Shown here: one piece after another, positions 28,539-37,708 of the stretch | Numbering within the stretch: position 1 is the stretch's first letter | Layout of the letters: every line of letters starts with the position of its first letter | NCBI RefSeq assembly: GCF_000377745.1 | Contig: NZ_KB898706.1 | Coordinates: 1,206,249-1,270,248 of the forward strand | Length of the DNA stretch: 64,000 bases | Source of the DNA: Gilvimarinus chinensis DSM 19667 | Lineage (GTDB): Bacteria > Pseudomonadota > Gammaproteobacteria > Pseudomonadales > Cellvibrionaceae | Direction of reading: 5' to 3' | Notes under the pieces: generated by a model | What the model was told of the DNA's origin: nothing | Database searches by the model: none | What the model saw: the letters and a program-made list of their open reading frames with translations, nothing else | Made by a program: the position numbers and the translations under genes

Positions 28539-29351
28539 GTGAAAACCTTTATTCCTTTCAAAGCCGTTGCTTTGCTGGCCGCCTGCGGCTTGGCAGGCTG
28601 TGTGATGCCCGAGCAACAAGCCGCAACCACCGATAGCGTGGCCGTTGCGGGTATTGATAAGTTCCAGGCGTATACCCAAACCTACCCAGAACAAGTCCAC
28701 CTAACGCAAAACCACGCCACAGGCCATGTGGGCGATTTTTTCTTTACCCACTGGAAAGATGGCGGCGCGGCCTCGTTGAGCTTAGATAACCAAGGCAGCT
28801 TTACCGTCAATTGGGAAGGCGGCGGTTATAACTATGTGGGCGGCCCCGGTTGGCACTATGGCGATAAAGACAGAGTGATCGGCTACCGCTTTGACGAAGA
28901 CAGTGGCGCCAACTTTATTACCCTCTACGGCTGGGGTTACGACGAGTCTATGCCCACCAGCGATCCGGCGCATTTGGTGGAATACTATATTCTGCAGCGC
29001 TTTACCTATAACCCCAGTAAAGACGGTATTTTCGGTAAAACTTTTGTCAGTGACGGCGTGGAATACTCGACCTACCGCACCGTGCGCGAACAAAAGCCCT
29101 CTATCAACAGTACGTCAACGTTTTATCAGTACTGGAGCATTCCTACCGAGCAGCGCGAGCTGGGCAAAGACTATAAAATTGTGTTCGCTGACCACGTCAA
29201 AGCCTGGGCCGATACCGGCTGGATCATTCCGGATATGAACAACTTTAACGCCAGTGATGACCCGACCTATCAGGTGATGGCGGTAGAGGTATTTAACCCG
29301 CCGAAGGACGGCACCGCCTCGGGGCAAGTGTGGGATGCATCCGAGCAATAG
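28539..29351 (+). CDS. GH11-type endo-1,4-beta-xylanase, predicted lipoprotein
   Basis: 270 residues with a lipoprotein signal (LAGC, Cys21). The body matches the GH11 jelly-roll xylanases: FTVNWEGGGYNYVGGPGW, then ANFITLYGWGYD, LVEYYI with the likely nucleophile Glu148, the thumb segment PSINSTSTFYQYWS, and VMAVEVF with the likely acid/base Glu250. It should cut the xylan backbone internally. GH11 enzymes are usually secreted free, so surface or periplasmic lipid anchoring is notable. GTG start after AGGGGAG. It is monocistronic with its own terminator. The GH67 glucuronidase 29 kb away would act on its products. Confidence 0.85.
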   Translation: MKTFIPFKAVALLAACGLAGCVMPEQQAATTDSVAVAGIDKFQAYTQTYPEQVHLTQNHATGHVGDFFFTHWKDGGAASLSLDNQGSFTVNWEGGGYNYVGGPGWHYGDKDRVIGYRFDEDSGANFITLYGWGYDESMPTSDPAHLVEYYILQRFTYNPSKDGIFGKTFVSDGVEYSTYRTVREQKPSINSTSTFYQYWSIPTEQRELGKDYKIVFADHVKAWADTGWIIPDMNNFNASDDPTYQVMAVEVFNPPKDGTASGQVWDASEQ

Positions 29352-29361
29352 TTATTATTCC

Positions 29362-29385
29362 AAGGCCGCATGCAGCGGCCTTTTT
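29362..29385 (+). terminator. Terminator after the xylanase gene
   Basis: AAGGCCGC-ATGCA-GCGGCCTT, an 8-bp stem followed by TTT, 11 bases after the stop. It lies between convergent genes. Confidence 0.85.
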
Positions 29386-29408
29386 ACCCCTTAATGGATA
29401 AGAGCGGG

Positions 29409-29912
29409 CTATTCTTCTCCACCGCAACGCCCCTCTTCTTTTATTCCAGAATAAGTGACTGCTAAGTCACTTTTTACCATCGAGACAAAACAATAAGGAT
29501 AAGCAACAACGCTTGGGTAGGCGCAGTCGCCACTGGAGTCGGGCAATATATCGGTATAGCGAACTTCAATGGCACCGTTTTCTGTGACTACCTGATCGAT
29601 GCGCAGACCGTAGCCTGGGTCGGGTTTCTGCCCGGCGTGCATGGCCACCACTTGCTGAGTATCAAAATCGATAGTGGGAATATCATCCTGATTGTTTAAA
29701 TCTGATACTCCATACACCTCGCGAAAGCGATGCTCATCGGTAATAACCTCACGGCTTGGCTCGCCAATGGTGGTGTGCCAGCTGTTGCCGCATTCAATCA
29801 CCTCATACGCGTAAGACGTGCCCGTATTTTCATGGCCACTGTTGTGCGTCTCGTTGTCACTACCGCTGCAGCCAATAAAAGCCAGGGGGGCGAGCAAATA
29901 GACAGGTTTCAT
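29409..29912 (-). CDS. PrcB_C-like domain lipoprotein
   Basis: 167 residues from the ATG at 29912, chosen because AAGGAG precedes it and it opens a short lipoprotein signal (M-K-P-V-Y-L-L-A-P-L-A-F-I-G-C, slightly atypical lipobox). A longer reading frame upstream has no ribosome site. The C-terminal half resembles the PrcB_C domain: TIDFDTQQVVAMHAGQKPDP, then GYGLRIDQVV and a late PYCFVSM strand. Two Cys pairs could form disulfides. Function is unknown. It converges with the xylanase gene and diverges from the chitinase gene. Confidence 0.65.
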   Translation of the reverse strand: MKPVYLLAPLAFIGCSGSDNETHNSGHENTGTSYAYEVIECGNSWHTTIGEPSREVITDEHRFREVYGVSDLNNQDDIPTIDFDTQQVVAMHAGQKPDPGYGLRIDQVVTENGAIEVRYTDILPDSSGDCAYPSVVAYPYCFVSMVKSDLAVTYSGIKEEGRCGGEE

Positions 29913-30029
29913 CTCAACTCCTTGATATCGGTCCGTGATCGGCGGCTGCCAGACTAACAAAACCCAGGTGGATGAGGTGTTAATAATCTTAATTTTCGAT
30001 GTGTTTATCCCTGCGCAGGTTAGCAAGGC

Positions 30030-30045
30030 TGTGATCGCTATCACG
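30030..30045. promoter_or_regulatory. CRP-like site between the PrcB_C lipoprotein and chitinase genes
   Basis: TGTGA-TCGCTA-TCACG differs from the symmetric CRP core at one base. It lies in the divergent promoter region, about 215 bases before the chitinase start and 125 before the lipoprotein start. Confidence 0.5.
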
Positions 30046-30126
30046 GCGCTGGTTATATTTTGTGCGCTCTGCCGGGTTTTTAATGATCAAACCTTGACCA
30101 CTTCACCTTCCTTACCGCCATAATTA

Positions 30127-30138
30127 GACAACGTTGTC
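30127..30138. promoter_or_regulatory. NagR-like (LacI-family) operator upstream of the chitinase
   Basis: GACAACGTTGTC is a perfect 12-bp palindrome with the central CG typical of LacI-family sites. Extended, it matches 15 of 18 positions of the GlcNAc regulator NagR box known from other gammaproteobacteria (AATGACARCGYTGTCATT). Its position about 115 bases before a chitinase gene supports the reading. Confidence 0.55.
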
Positions 30139-30141
30139 ATT

Positions 30142-30162
30142 TATGGTTTGATACCAACCATA
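30142..30162. promoter_or_regulatory. Second palindrome upstream of the chitinase
   Basis: TATGGTT-TGATACC-AACCATA, perfect 7-bp arms around a 7-base spacer, directly next to the NagR-like box. The regulator is unknown. Confidence 0.35.
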
Positions 30163-30252
30163 GAAAATGGCAACCGGCGGCAGTACTGAAAGGTGGCAGC
30201 GGGGTTTATCTGGCCTTTCGGCATCGATCAATAAAAACATCAAGGAATTACT

Positions 30253-32628
30253 ATGCGATCAATTGGTTTCCTCTCCCTTTGCGCGGCATCCGTTTTTACG
30301 GTGCAGGCCACACAGGCCGCGGACTGCTCCAGTCTGAATAGCTGGGACAGCAACACTTCTTACACTGGCGGTGCGCAGGTTAAATACAGCGGCGCTGCCT
30401 ACCAGGCCAACTGGTGGAGTCGGGGCGACAACCCGGCTGACAACTCTGGTCAGTACCAACCCTGGAGCGATCTAGGCACCTGTGACGGCAACCCGGGTGG
30501 TGACACCAACACGGCCCCCACCGCGAACGCTGGCGGCCCCTATAGTGCCACTTTGGGCAATGCGATCGCCTTCGACAGCTCTGCCTCCAGCGATAGCGAC
30601 GGCAATATCGCAAGCTACAGCTGGGACTTCGGCGACGGTAATACCAGCACCCAGGCCAGCCCCTCTTACACCTATGCCAGTACTGGAAGCTTTAGTGTCT
30701 CGCTGACGATTACCGACAACGACGGCGCTACTGACACCGCCTCCGCTACAGCTACTGTAAGCGAAGCCGGAGGTGGCAGCGGTGACTGCAATGCGCCTGT
30801 CTATCAGGCGGGCACCGCCTACAGCGCGGGTGATGTCGTCACCAACGTGGGCCATACCTACACCTGTGACATTGCTGGCTGGTGCTCGTCCAGCAGCGCT
30901 TGGGCTTACGAGCCGGGTGTGGGCAGCGCCTGGCAGCAGGCCTGGAGCGATAACGGTGTATGCGATGGCACTGCACCGACTAATCAGGCCCCAAGTGCCG
31001 ATGCCGGCGGCCCCTACTCGGGTACTGTGAATACCGCCATCGGCTTTGCCGGCAGTGGCAGCGATGCCGACGGCACAGTAGTCAGCTATAGCTGGAGCTT
31101 TGGCGACGGTGCCAGCGCTACCGGCGCCAGTGTCTCTCATAGCTATACCAGTGCCGGTAGCTACGAGGTAAGTCTAACGGTGACCGATGATGACGGCGCC
31201 AGCAGCACGGCCACTACTCAGGTGGAAGTTGTACCGGCTAATCAAAACCAGCCGCCCGTGGCGCAGGTGAATGGCCCCTTCACCGTGGATGCCAATGTGA
31301 GCATTGCATTATCCAGTGCGGGTTCGGCCGATGCCGACGGTAGTATCGTTAGTTACGCGTGGGATTTTGGCGATGGTAATAGCAGCACGTTAGCCAACCC
31401 CAGCCATAGCTACAGCGCCGATGGCTTTTATACCATTACCCTCACCGTCACCGATGATGAAGGCGCTACCGACAGTGCCGTTACCAGTGCCAATGTGGGC
31501 AGTGGTGGCAATGGTAGCGGGGGCGACAAAGTTGTGGGTTACTTCGTGGAGTGGGGAATTTACGGCCGCGATTATCATGTTAAAGACATAGAAACGAGTG
31601 GCAGCGCCGATAAGCTGACTCACTTAGTCTACGCCTTTGGTAATGTTAAAAACGGCCAGTGTGTTATGGACGACTCCTACGCGGCTATCGACAAAGCCTA
31701 CGATGCCGCGGGCAGCGTGGACGGTGTGGCTGACTCCTGGGAGTCTGACGCGGTGCGCGGTAACTTCGGCCAAATTAAGCGCCTCAAGCAAATGCACCCC
31801 AACCTGAAAGTAGTGTGGTCATTCGGCGGCTGGACCTACTCCAGCGGTTTTGGCCAAGCGGCGCAAAACCCGCAGCAGTTTGCCAAATCCTGCTACGACC
31901 TGGTGTTCGATCCGCGCTGGGAAGGTGTGTTTGATGGCATCGACATCGATTGGGAGTACCCCAACGCCTGTGGTCTTGAGTGCGACAACAGCGGTTTCGA
32001 CGCCTATCGTGAGTTGATGGCTGCCTTGCGCGCCGAGTTTGGCAACAAGCTGGTGACCTCTGCCATTGGTGCCGGTGAGGCCAAGTTGGTGGCAGCGGAC
32101 TACGGCGGTGCAGCTCAGTATCTGGATTTTTATATGCTGATGACCTACGACTTTTTTGGTGCCTGGGCAGCGGAAGGTCCCACCGCTCCGCATTCGGCAC
32201 TGTACACCTACGACGGTATTCCACAGCAGGGCTTTACCAGCAATAACGGTGTGCAAACCCTGAAAAGCCTGGGCGTCCCCGCCGAGAAAATTCTGTTGGG
32301 TATCGGCTTTTACGGTCGCGGCTGGACGGGCGTCACTCAGTCCGCTCCGGGTGGTACTGCCACAGGCCCTGCCAATGGCACCTACGAAGACGGTATTGAG
32401 GACTACAAAGTCTTGAAAAATACCTGCCCCGTTACTGGCACCTTTGCAGGCACCGCTTACGCCCACTGTGGCAACAACTGGTGGAGCTACGACACACCGG
32501 CGACCATTATCAGCAAGATGAACTACGCCGAGCAGCAAGGTCTGGGCGGCGCCTTCTTCTGGGAGCTGTCTGGCGATACCGCCAACGGCGAATTGATCCA
32601 GGCCATAGACTCAGGCCTGGGTAATTGA
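30253..32628 (+). CDS. Modular GH18 chitinase (CBM5/12, PKD repeats, catalytic domain)
   Basis: 791-residue secreted chitinase. A signal peptide (to about residue 22, ATQA) is followed by a CBM5/12-type chitin-binding module (about 24-78, with YQANWW and W-S-D-L-G), PKD domain 1 (about 85-170), a second CBM5/12-like module with extra Cys (about 176-236), and PKD domains 2 and 3 (about 242-415, each with YSWDFGDG or a close variant). The C-terminal GH18 catalytic domain (about 425-785) has the motif DGIDIDWEYP with catalytic Glu near 568. It would hydrolyse chitin to GlcNAc oligomers. ATG after CAAGGAATT. Confidence 0.94.
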   Translation: MRSIGFLSLCAASVFTVQATQAADCSSLNSWDSNTSYTGGAQVKYSGAAYQANWWSRGDNPADNSGQYQPWSDLGTCDGNPGGDTNTAPTANAGGPYSATLGNAIAFDSSASSDSDGNIASYSWDFGDGNTSTQASPSYTYASTGSFSVSLTITDNDGATDTASATATVSEAGGGSGDCNAPVYQAGTAYSAGDVVTNVGHTYTCDIAGWCSSSSAWAYEPGVGSAWQQAWSDNGVCDGTAPTNQAPSADAGGPYSGTVNTAIGFAGSGSDADGTVVSYSWSFGDGASATGASVSHSYTSAGSYEVSLTVTDDDGASSTATTQVEVVPANQNQPPVAQVNGPFTVDANVSIALSSAGSADADGSIVSYAWDFGDGNSSTLANPSHSYSADGFYTITLTVTDDEGATDSAVTSANVGSGGNGSGGDKVVGYFVEWGIYGRDYHVKDIETSGSADKLTHLVYAFGNVKNGQCVMDDSYAAIDKAYDAAGSVDGVADSWESDAVRGNFGQIKRLKQMHPNLKVVWSFGGWTYSSGFGQAAQNPQQFAKSCYDLVFDPRWEGVFDGIDIDWEYPNACGLECDNSGFDAYRELMAALRAEFGNKLVTSAIGAGEAKLVAADYGGAAQYLDFYMLMTYDFFGAWAAEGPTAPHSALYTYDGIPQQGFTSNNGVQTLKSLGVPAEKILLGIGFYGRGWTGVTQSAPGGTATGPANGTYEDGIEDYKVLKNTCPVTGTFAGTAYAHCGNNWWSYDTPATIISKMNYAEQQGLGGAFFWELSGDTANGELIQAIDSGLGN

Positions 32629-32658
32629 TCGTCGGCAAGTGCTAGTTCACTGCAACCT

Positions 32659-32686
32659 AAGCGGCCTCTTATGGGGCCGCTTTTTT
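32659..32686 (+). terminator. Terminator after the chitinase gene
   Basis: AAGCGGCC-N8-GGCCGCTT with a run of six T, about 30 bases after the stop codon. Confidence 0.88.
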
Positions 32687-32837
32687 AATGTCATCTCAAC
32701 GTGTGTGGTGCTACAGGCTGTCTTCTCAGGCACCTCAATATAGACGTAAACCTGTCCCCTGTTTCGCGAAAGCTCAAGTCCTGTAAGCTATGCTCACAAG
32801 GCTTTCTAAATTCTTGCTCAATGTTAATGGAGTAGCC

Positions 32838-34511
32838 ATGACCGATAAGCGCAAATACTCATCCAAAGTGGTCGACGGTATTGAAAAGACACCTGCCCGT
32901 GCCATGCTGCGAGCGGTGGGATTTAATGACGACGATTTTAAAAAGCCGCAGGTGGGTATTGCCTCTACCTGGAGCATGGTCACGCCCTGCAATATGCATA
33001 TTGATAAACTAGCGGATGAAGCCTGCGCCGGCGCCGACCAGGCGGGCGGCAAAGGCGTAGTATTTAACACCATTACCATTTCCGACGGGATTTCCAATGG
33101 CACGGAAGGCATGAAGTACTCGCTGGTCTCGCGCGAGGTGATTGCTGATTCTATCGAAACCGTCGCCGGGTGCGAGGGCTTTGACGGGCTGGTGGCTATT
33201 GGCGGCTGCGATAAAAACATGCCCGGCTGCATGATTGGTTTGGCGCGGCTCAATCGTCCCTCGGTGTTTGTCTATGGCGGCACCATTAAGCCAGGCGCCA
33301 ATCACACCGATATTGTCTCGGTGTTTGAGGCGGTGGGGCAGCACGCCCGGGGCGACCTCTCGACCATTGCCGTCAAGCAGATTGAAGAAACCGCCATCCC
33401 CGGCCCCGGCTCTTGCGGCGGGATGTACACCGCCAACACCATGGCTTCGGCCATTGAGGCGCTGGGCATGAGCCTGCCGGACAGTTCCGCGCAAGAGGCG
33501 GTGTCATCCTCCAAAGCCGAAGACTGCCGCCGCGCCGGTGCTGCAGTGCTCGAACTTTTGGCGCAGGACATCAAGCCCACCGATATCATGACCCCCAAGG
33601 CGTTTGAAAACGCCATTACTGTCACCATCGCCCTGGGCGGCTCGACTAACGCCGTGCTGCATCTGCTGGCTATGGCTCACGCGGTGGATGTACCGCTCAC
33701 GCTGGATGATTTTGTGCGCATTGGTCAACGTGTGCCCGTGCTGGCCGACCTGCGCCCCAGCGGACAGTACATGATGTCCGAGTTAATTGCCGTGGGCGGC
33801 ATTCAGCCGCTAATGAAAATGTTGCTGGACAAAGGCCTGCTGCACGGCGATTGCCTCACCGTCACCGGTAAAACCCTGGCCGAGAACCTGGCCGGTGTTA
33901 AGCTCTACCCGGCGGAGCAGGAGATTATTAAAGATTTTGATAACGCCATTAAAGCGACCAGCCATCTGGTTATCCTTAAAGGCAATTTGGCTCCCGAGGG
34001 CGCGGTGGCGAAAATCACCGGCAAAGAGGGTTTAGTGTTTACCGGCAGCGCGAGGGTGTTCCACTCTGAGGAGGAGGCGTTAGAAGCCATCTTGGGCGGT
34101 GCGGTAGTCAAAGGCGATGTGATTGTTATTCGCTACGAAGGCCCGCGCGGTGGCCCAGGTATGCGCGAAATGCTCAGCCCCACCTCGGCGGTTATGGGTA
34201 AAGGTCTTGGCAATGACGTTGCTCTGATTACCGACGGGCGCTTCTCCGGCGGCAGCCACGGTTTTGTGGTGGGGCACATTACCCCCGAGGCGATGGACGG
34301 CGGCCCCATTGCCATTATCGAAAACGGCGATGAAATCACCATCGATGCTGAAAACGCTCAGATGCGCCTGAATATTCCCGACGCGGAAATCCGGGCGCGC
34401 CTGGAAAAATGGCAACGGCCCGCGCCGCGCTACACGCGAGGGGTGTTGGCTAAATTTGCCAAGACTGTCTCTTCCGCATCGGAGGGTGCGGTGACGGATA
34501 AGGATCTTTGA
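32838..34511 (+). CDS. ilvD: Dihydroxy-acid dehydratase
   Basis: Fe-S dehydratase of valine, leucine and isoleucine synthesis. With the ATG at 32838 (TGGAG upstream) it has 557 residues, matching the shorter IlvD class and not the 616-residue E. coli form. Cluster ligands are visible in TPCNMH (Cys50) and [13 protein letters not shown] (Cys124). Further signatures are [14 protein letters not shown] and [17 protein letters not shown] near the C-terminus. An earlier frame start at 32790 lacks a ribosome site. No other ilv genes are adjacent. Confidence 0.95.
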   Translation: MTDKRKYSSKVVDGIEKTPARAMLRAVGFNDDDFKKPQVGIASTWSMVTPCNMHIDKLADEACAGADQAGGKGVVFNTITISDGISNGTEGMKYSLVSREVIADSIETVAGCEGFDGLVAIGGCDKNMPGCMIGLARLNRPSVFVYGGTIKPGANHTDIVSVFEAVGQHARGDLSTIAVKQIEETAIPGPGSCGGMYTANTMASAIEALGMSLPDSSAQEAVSSSKAEDCRRAGAAVLELLAQDIKPTDIMTPKAFENAITVTIALGGSTNAVLHLLAMAHAVDVPLTLDDFVRIGQRVPVLADLRPSGQYMMSELIAVGGIQPLMKMLLDKGLLHGDCLTVTGKTLAENLAGVKLYPAEQEIIKDFDNAIKATSHLVILKGNLAPEGAVAKITGKEGLVFTGSARVFHSEEEALEAILGGAVVKGDVIVIRYEGPRGGPGMREMLSPTSAVMGKGLGNDVALITDGRFSGGSHGFVVGHITPEAMDGGPIAIIENGDEITIDAENAQMRLNIPDAEIRARLEKWQRPAPRYTRGVLAKFAKTVSSASEGAVTDKDL

Positions 34512-35338
34512 TAGTAATAGAGCTCACGTGCCTTCATCATCAACTCAAAGTCAGTGGCAATAGCATCGTATCCGAGCGGGTAAAATTGGCGCTGGTTTTT
34601 TCAGCGCTTAGTTGTATCGCGTAGTTGTATTTAGGGGAAGTGTGTTTTTGAGGTTAGGAATAACGTGCGAGCAGAGGCTGAAAATAACGAAATACAAAAA
34701 GAAAAAATATTAATAACTTCTCAATGGCTGTAACACTTAAAGGCAAAGTCGAATTTTTTGCCCCAATGGTGGGCATTTAAAGTTAAATAAATTATTCGAT
34801 TTATGATCAGTTTCGATAGCAAGAAAGATCAGTTACAGCTAAAAATTTATTAGCTAATAAGTTCAAGCATCTGTAAATAACACTATATATAACGCTTTTC
34901 TTCGGTATCACAGAGTGGTAGCGCAGCGATAAATCAAACGTTAAAACCCTTTCAACGAAAACTATAAAAATGTATTGGCGTGATATATGCGTTATCGGCT
35001 TGGTCATGTCGGTGCTGTGTTTTGGCTTTTCATTCCAAATATTTTATTAACCCGAGGGTGGTTTATGTCGGGTTTATAAGTAGTGCATGGATACATCGCC
35101 ATTCATCTAATGGTTCAGGCGAAGGATAAAGGACGAATAGATAAGCAAGATCTATCTATCCGCTGGGTGAATACTAGGGGCGTTTTCGAATATCTGCAGC
35201 AGAAGTTGGATATTACATGCAAAGCGTACTAAACCTATGTGTGATCAAAACTGCTTAAAGCACGGACTAAAATCAATTAACCGCTTTAATGTCTTGAAAA
35301 TAAAGGCTGAACGAGTTGGAAACTTAAAGGGATGGGTT
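34512..35338. other. Long AT-rich intergenic region before the TonB-dependent receptor
   Basis: 827 bases without a convincing gene. It contains a hairpin GCGCTG / CAGCGC at 34589-34607 with a T-rich loop but no trailing T-run, a markedly AT-rich stretch (about 34620-34860), and probably the receptor promoter and leader. Reading frames inside it lack ribosome sites and recognisable products. No tRNA or mobile-element end was recognised. Confidence 0.5.
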
Positions 35339-37594
35339 ATGAATATCTTGAAGACTAAACGCAGCTATGCGTCTAAGTCATTCATTACAGTGGCCTCTGT
35401 AGCCGCCGTAAGTTACGCAAGCACCACCGCCGCACAAAATCAGCAAGATCCACCGCAAGAACCTCGTAAAACCCCCAGAGCCATCGAAGAAGTTATGGTC
35501 ACCGCGCAAAAGCGTGCTGAGAGCGCGCAGGATGTCGCCATCGCGATCTCTGCATTTAGCGGGCAGGATTTAGAAAACATGGGGGTAGAAGCTGGTATTG
35601 AAATTACCCAGCGTGTGCCGAACATGAATTACTTTGCCATCTTTGGTGAGGCGTCCAGCCCCTCAATGACGTTGCGCGGCATTGGCTTGTCTAACTTCGC
35701 CGACACCTGGGAGGCACCCGTTGGCTTGTATGTGGATGAAGTGTATCGCGGTAATCCCGCCGGTTCAGGCATGCAGTTATTTGATGTAGAACGTGTTGAG
35801 GTGCTGCGTGGCCCCCAGGGTACGCTGTTTGGCCGCAATACGTCTGCGGGTTTGGTGCACCACATTACCAATGACCCTACCGAAACATTTGAAGCTGATG
35901 CCAGCGTGCAGTTGGGCAGTTATAACCAGCGCATCTTCGAAGGTGCCGTCAGTGGGCCGCTGAGCGATAGCGTGCGCGGCCGTTTGGCGGTTAAGAAAAA
36001 CGACAGCGATGGCTGGCAAACCAACGGCGTAGATGGCCAGGATTTGGGTACAACTGACACCCTGGGTTATCGCGCCAAACTGGCCATCGACTTTACCGAC
36101 CGAGTCAATTTGCTGCTGGATGTTCACGGCAGCGAGGCTGATCAGCAAACCGTTGGTTTTGTGCACATGGGCTACCTTGATCCGGCGGATACCGCGACTT
36201 TTTGCTCGGTGTCGCGTATTCAAAACGGCGAGTGCATCAGCAGTATTGGCGGAGCGGGAACCGGCCGTGAAGAGGCCGGCGGCTGGGGCCCCGAGCATGT
36301 GTCGTCTGGCGCGGCGGACGGCCTGAAAACAGAAATTGAAACTTTCGGCGCCTCGGCCAAGCTGGTTATCGCGGCCGATAATTTTGACATCACTTCCATT
36401 ACCGCCATTGAGCAAATGGATAAGCTGCTGGAGGACGACTTTGATGCGACCGCCGTTGTGTGGTTTGACGAGCAATACAAAGCGGATACCGAACAGTTCA
36501 GTCAGGAGCTTCGTATCAGCGGTGCCACCGACACTATGGACTGGGTGTCCGGCCTTTATTATTTTAAAGACGATCGAGACCTAATCACTCAAGCGCCTAC
36601 CACCACGGACGCCGAAAATTTTGGCGGCTACTGGCACAACGAGTATATGGATCAGGACACTGAGTCTTACGCGATCTTCGCGCAAATAGACAAAGCCCTG
36701 ACCAATACCCTGTCGTTGACCGTCGGGGGCCGATACACCTGGGAAGAGAAAAACGCCGACCTCAGCAACCGAGGCGAACCCAGCTATTACGGCGACCAGC
36801 ATTTTACCGACACCATTAAAGAAGACGGTTTCAGTGGTCGCCTGGGCTTGGATTACACGCCTACAGACAACACGCTTTACTACGCCAGCCTATCCAGTGG
36901 TTTAAAGTCCGGCGGTTTTAACGGCTCTTACGTCGGCAGCCAGGGCGCCTTTGGGCCAGTGGAAAAAGAAACCATGACCAGTCTTGAGGCGGGCTACAAA
37001 GCCACCCTTGCCGGCGGCCGTGCCCGTTTAAATCTGGCCGTGTTTGCTTACGAGCTGGAAGACTTTCAGGCGCAGTTGTGGGACTCATCCACAGGTTCGG
37101 CGGATATCGCTAACCTGGGTGACGTGAGCGGTCGCGGGCTTGAGGCCGAACTAACTTATTTGCTGACCGACAACTTTGAAATTATTTCGGGTCTGGGTTT
37201 GCTGGATACTGAAATTGATTCAGAACTGGTAACCAACGTTGGTGGTCAGGAGATTGCGATAGACGGCAATGAAATGCCCTCGGCGCCCGGTATTTCTGCC
37301 AACATTGTGGCACGTTACTACCTGAACAATTGGACCCTGCAAGCCGACTACACCTGGGTAGACGAACACGAGCTGCAGCTGGAAAACGATCCCTGGTCCA
37401 AGCAAGACGCTTACGGCATTACCAACGCCCAAGTGTCTTGGAATTCGGGCGCCTGGACAGTCACCGGGGCGGTAAAGAATCTGCTCGATGAAGAGTACTT
37501 CACCTACCAAAACACCGGTGGCGACGACTGGGGTTACGCTGTATGGGGCGCGCCACAAACGGCGTATGTGAAGGTCAATTACAGCTTTTATTAA
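35339..37594 (+). CDS. TonB-dependent outer-membrane receptor
   Basis: Ligand-gated outer-membrane barrel of 751 residues from the ATG at 35339, which gives a normal signal peptide (to about residue 33, TTAAQ). The frame extends 34 codons upstream but those residues are polar. The TonB-box-like EEVMVTAQKR segment is followed by the plug domain (about 60-170) with SMTLRGIG, VGLYVDEVYRG and VEVLRGPQGTLFGRNTSAG. The barrel ends in the aromatic beta-signal YVKVNYSFY. The substrate is not evident; the closest pattern is the family of receptors for siderophores or small organic molecules. No SusD-like partner is present. Confidence 0.92.
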   Translation: MNILKTKRSYASKSFITVASVAAVSYASTTAAQNQQDPPQEPRKTPRAIEEVMVTAQKRAESAQDVAIAISAFSGQDLENMGVEAGIEITQRVPNMNYFAIFGEASSPSMTLRGIGLSNFADTWEAPVGLYVDEVYRGNPAGSGMQLFDVERVEVLRGPQGTLFGRNTSAGLVHHITNDPTETFEADASVQLGSYNQRIFEGAVSGPLSDSVRGRLAVKKNDSDGWQTNGVDGQDLGTTDTLGYRAKLAIDFTDRVNLLLDVHGSEADQQTVGFVHMGYLDPADTATFCSVSRIQNGECISSIGGAGTGREEAGGWGPEHVSSGAADGLKTEIETFGASAKLVIAADNFDITSITAIEQMDKLLEDDFDATAVVWFDEQYKADTEQFSQELRISGATDTMDWVSGLYYFKDDRDLITQAPTTTDAENFGGYWHNEYMDQDTESYAIFAQIDKALTNTLSLTVGGRYTWEEKNADLSNRGEPSYYGDQHFTDTIKEDGFSGRLGLDYTPTDNTLYYASLSSGLKSGGFNGSYVGSQGAFGPVEKETMTSLEAGYKATLAGGRARLNLAVFAYELEDFQAQLWDSSTGSADIANLGDVSGRGLEAELTYLLTDNFEIISGLGLLDTEIDSELVTNVGGQEIAIDGNEMPSAPGISANIVARYYLNNWTLQADYTWVDEHELQLENDPWSKQDAYGITNAQVSWNSGAWTVTGAVKNLLDEEYFTYQNTGGDDWGYAVWGAPQTAYVKVNYSFY

Positions 37595-37623
37595 TTAACT
37601 CTAACGACCTTAGCACTGCAAAC

Positions 37624-37646
37624 AAGGAGCGGCTTGCCGCTCCTTT
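37624..37646 (+). terminator. Terminator after the TonB-dependent receptor
   Basis: AAGGAGCGG-CTTG-CCGCTCCTTT, a 9-bp stem with a short T-tail, 30 bases after the stop. Confidence 0.75.
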
Positions 37647-37708
37647 ACCTGCCCCCTTGATAAACAGAGCGGACCAGAGGGCCAAGCTCTCTATCAAAAC
37701 TTGCAATG

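Noticed and set aside
30380-31140. Minus-strand frames opposite the chitinase linker region
   Set aside because: Ala/Gly/Thr-rich antisense translations of PKD-linker DNA; no start signals.
34589-34607. ilvD terminator
   Set aside because: The GCGCTG hairpin has its T-run in the loop and not after the stem, so it is not a standard terminator.
34807-35007. 66-codon minus-strand frame in the AT-rich gap after ilvD
   Set aside because: AT-rich chance frame without a ribosome site or recognisable domain.
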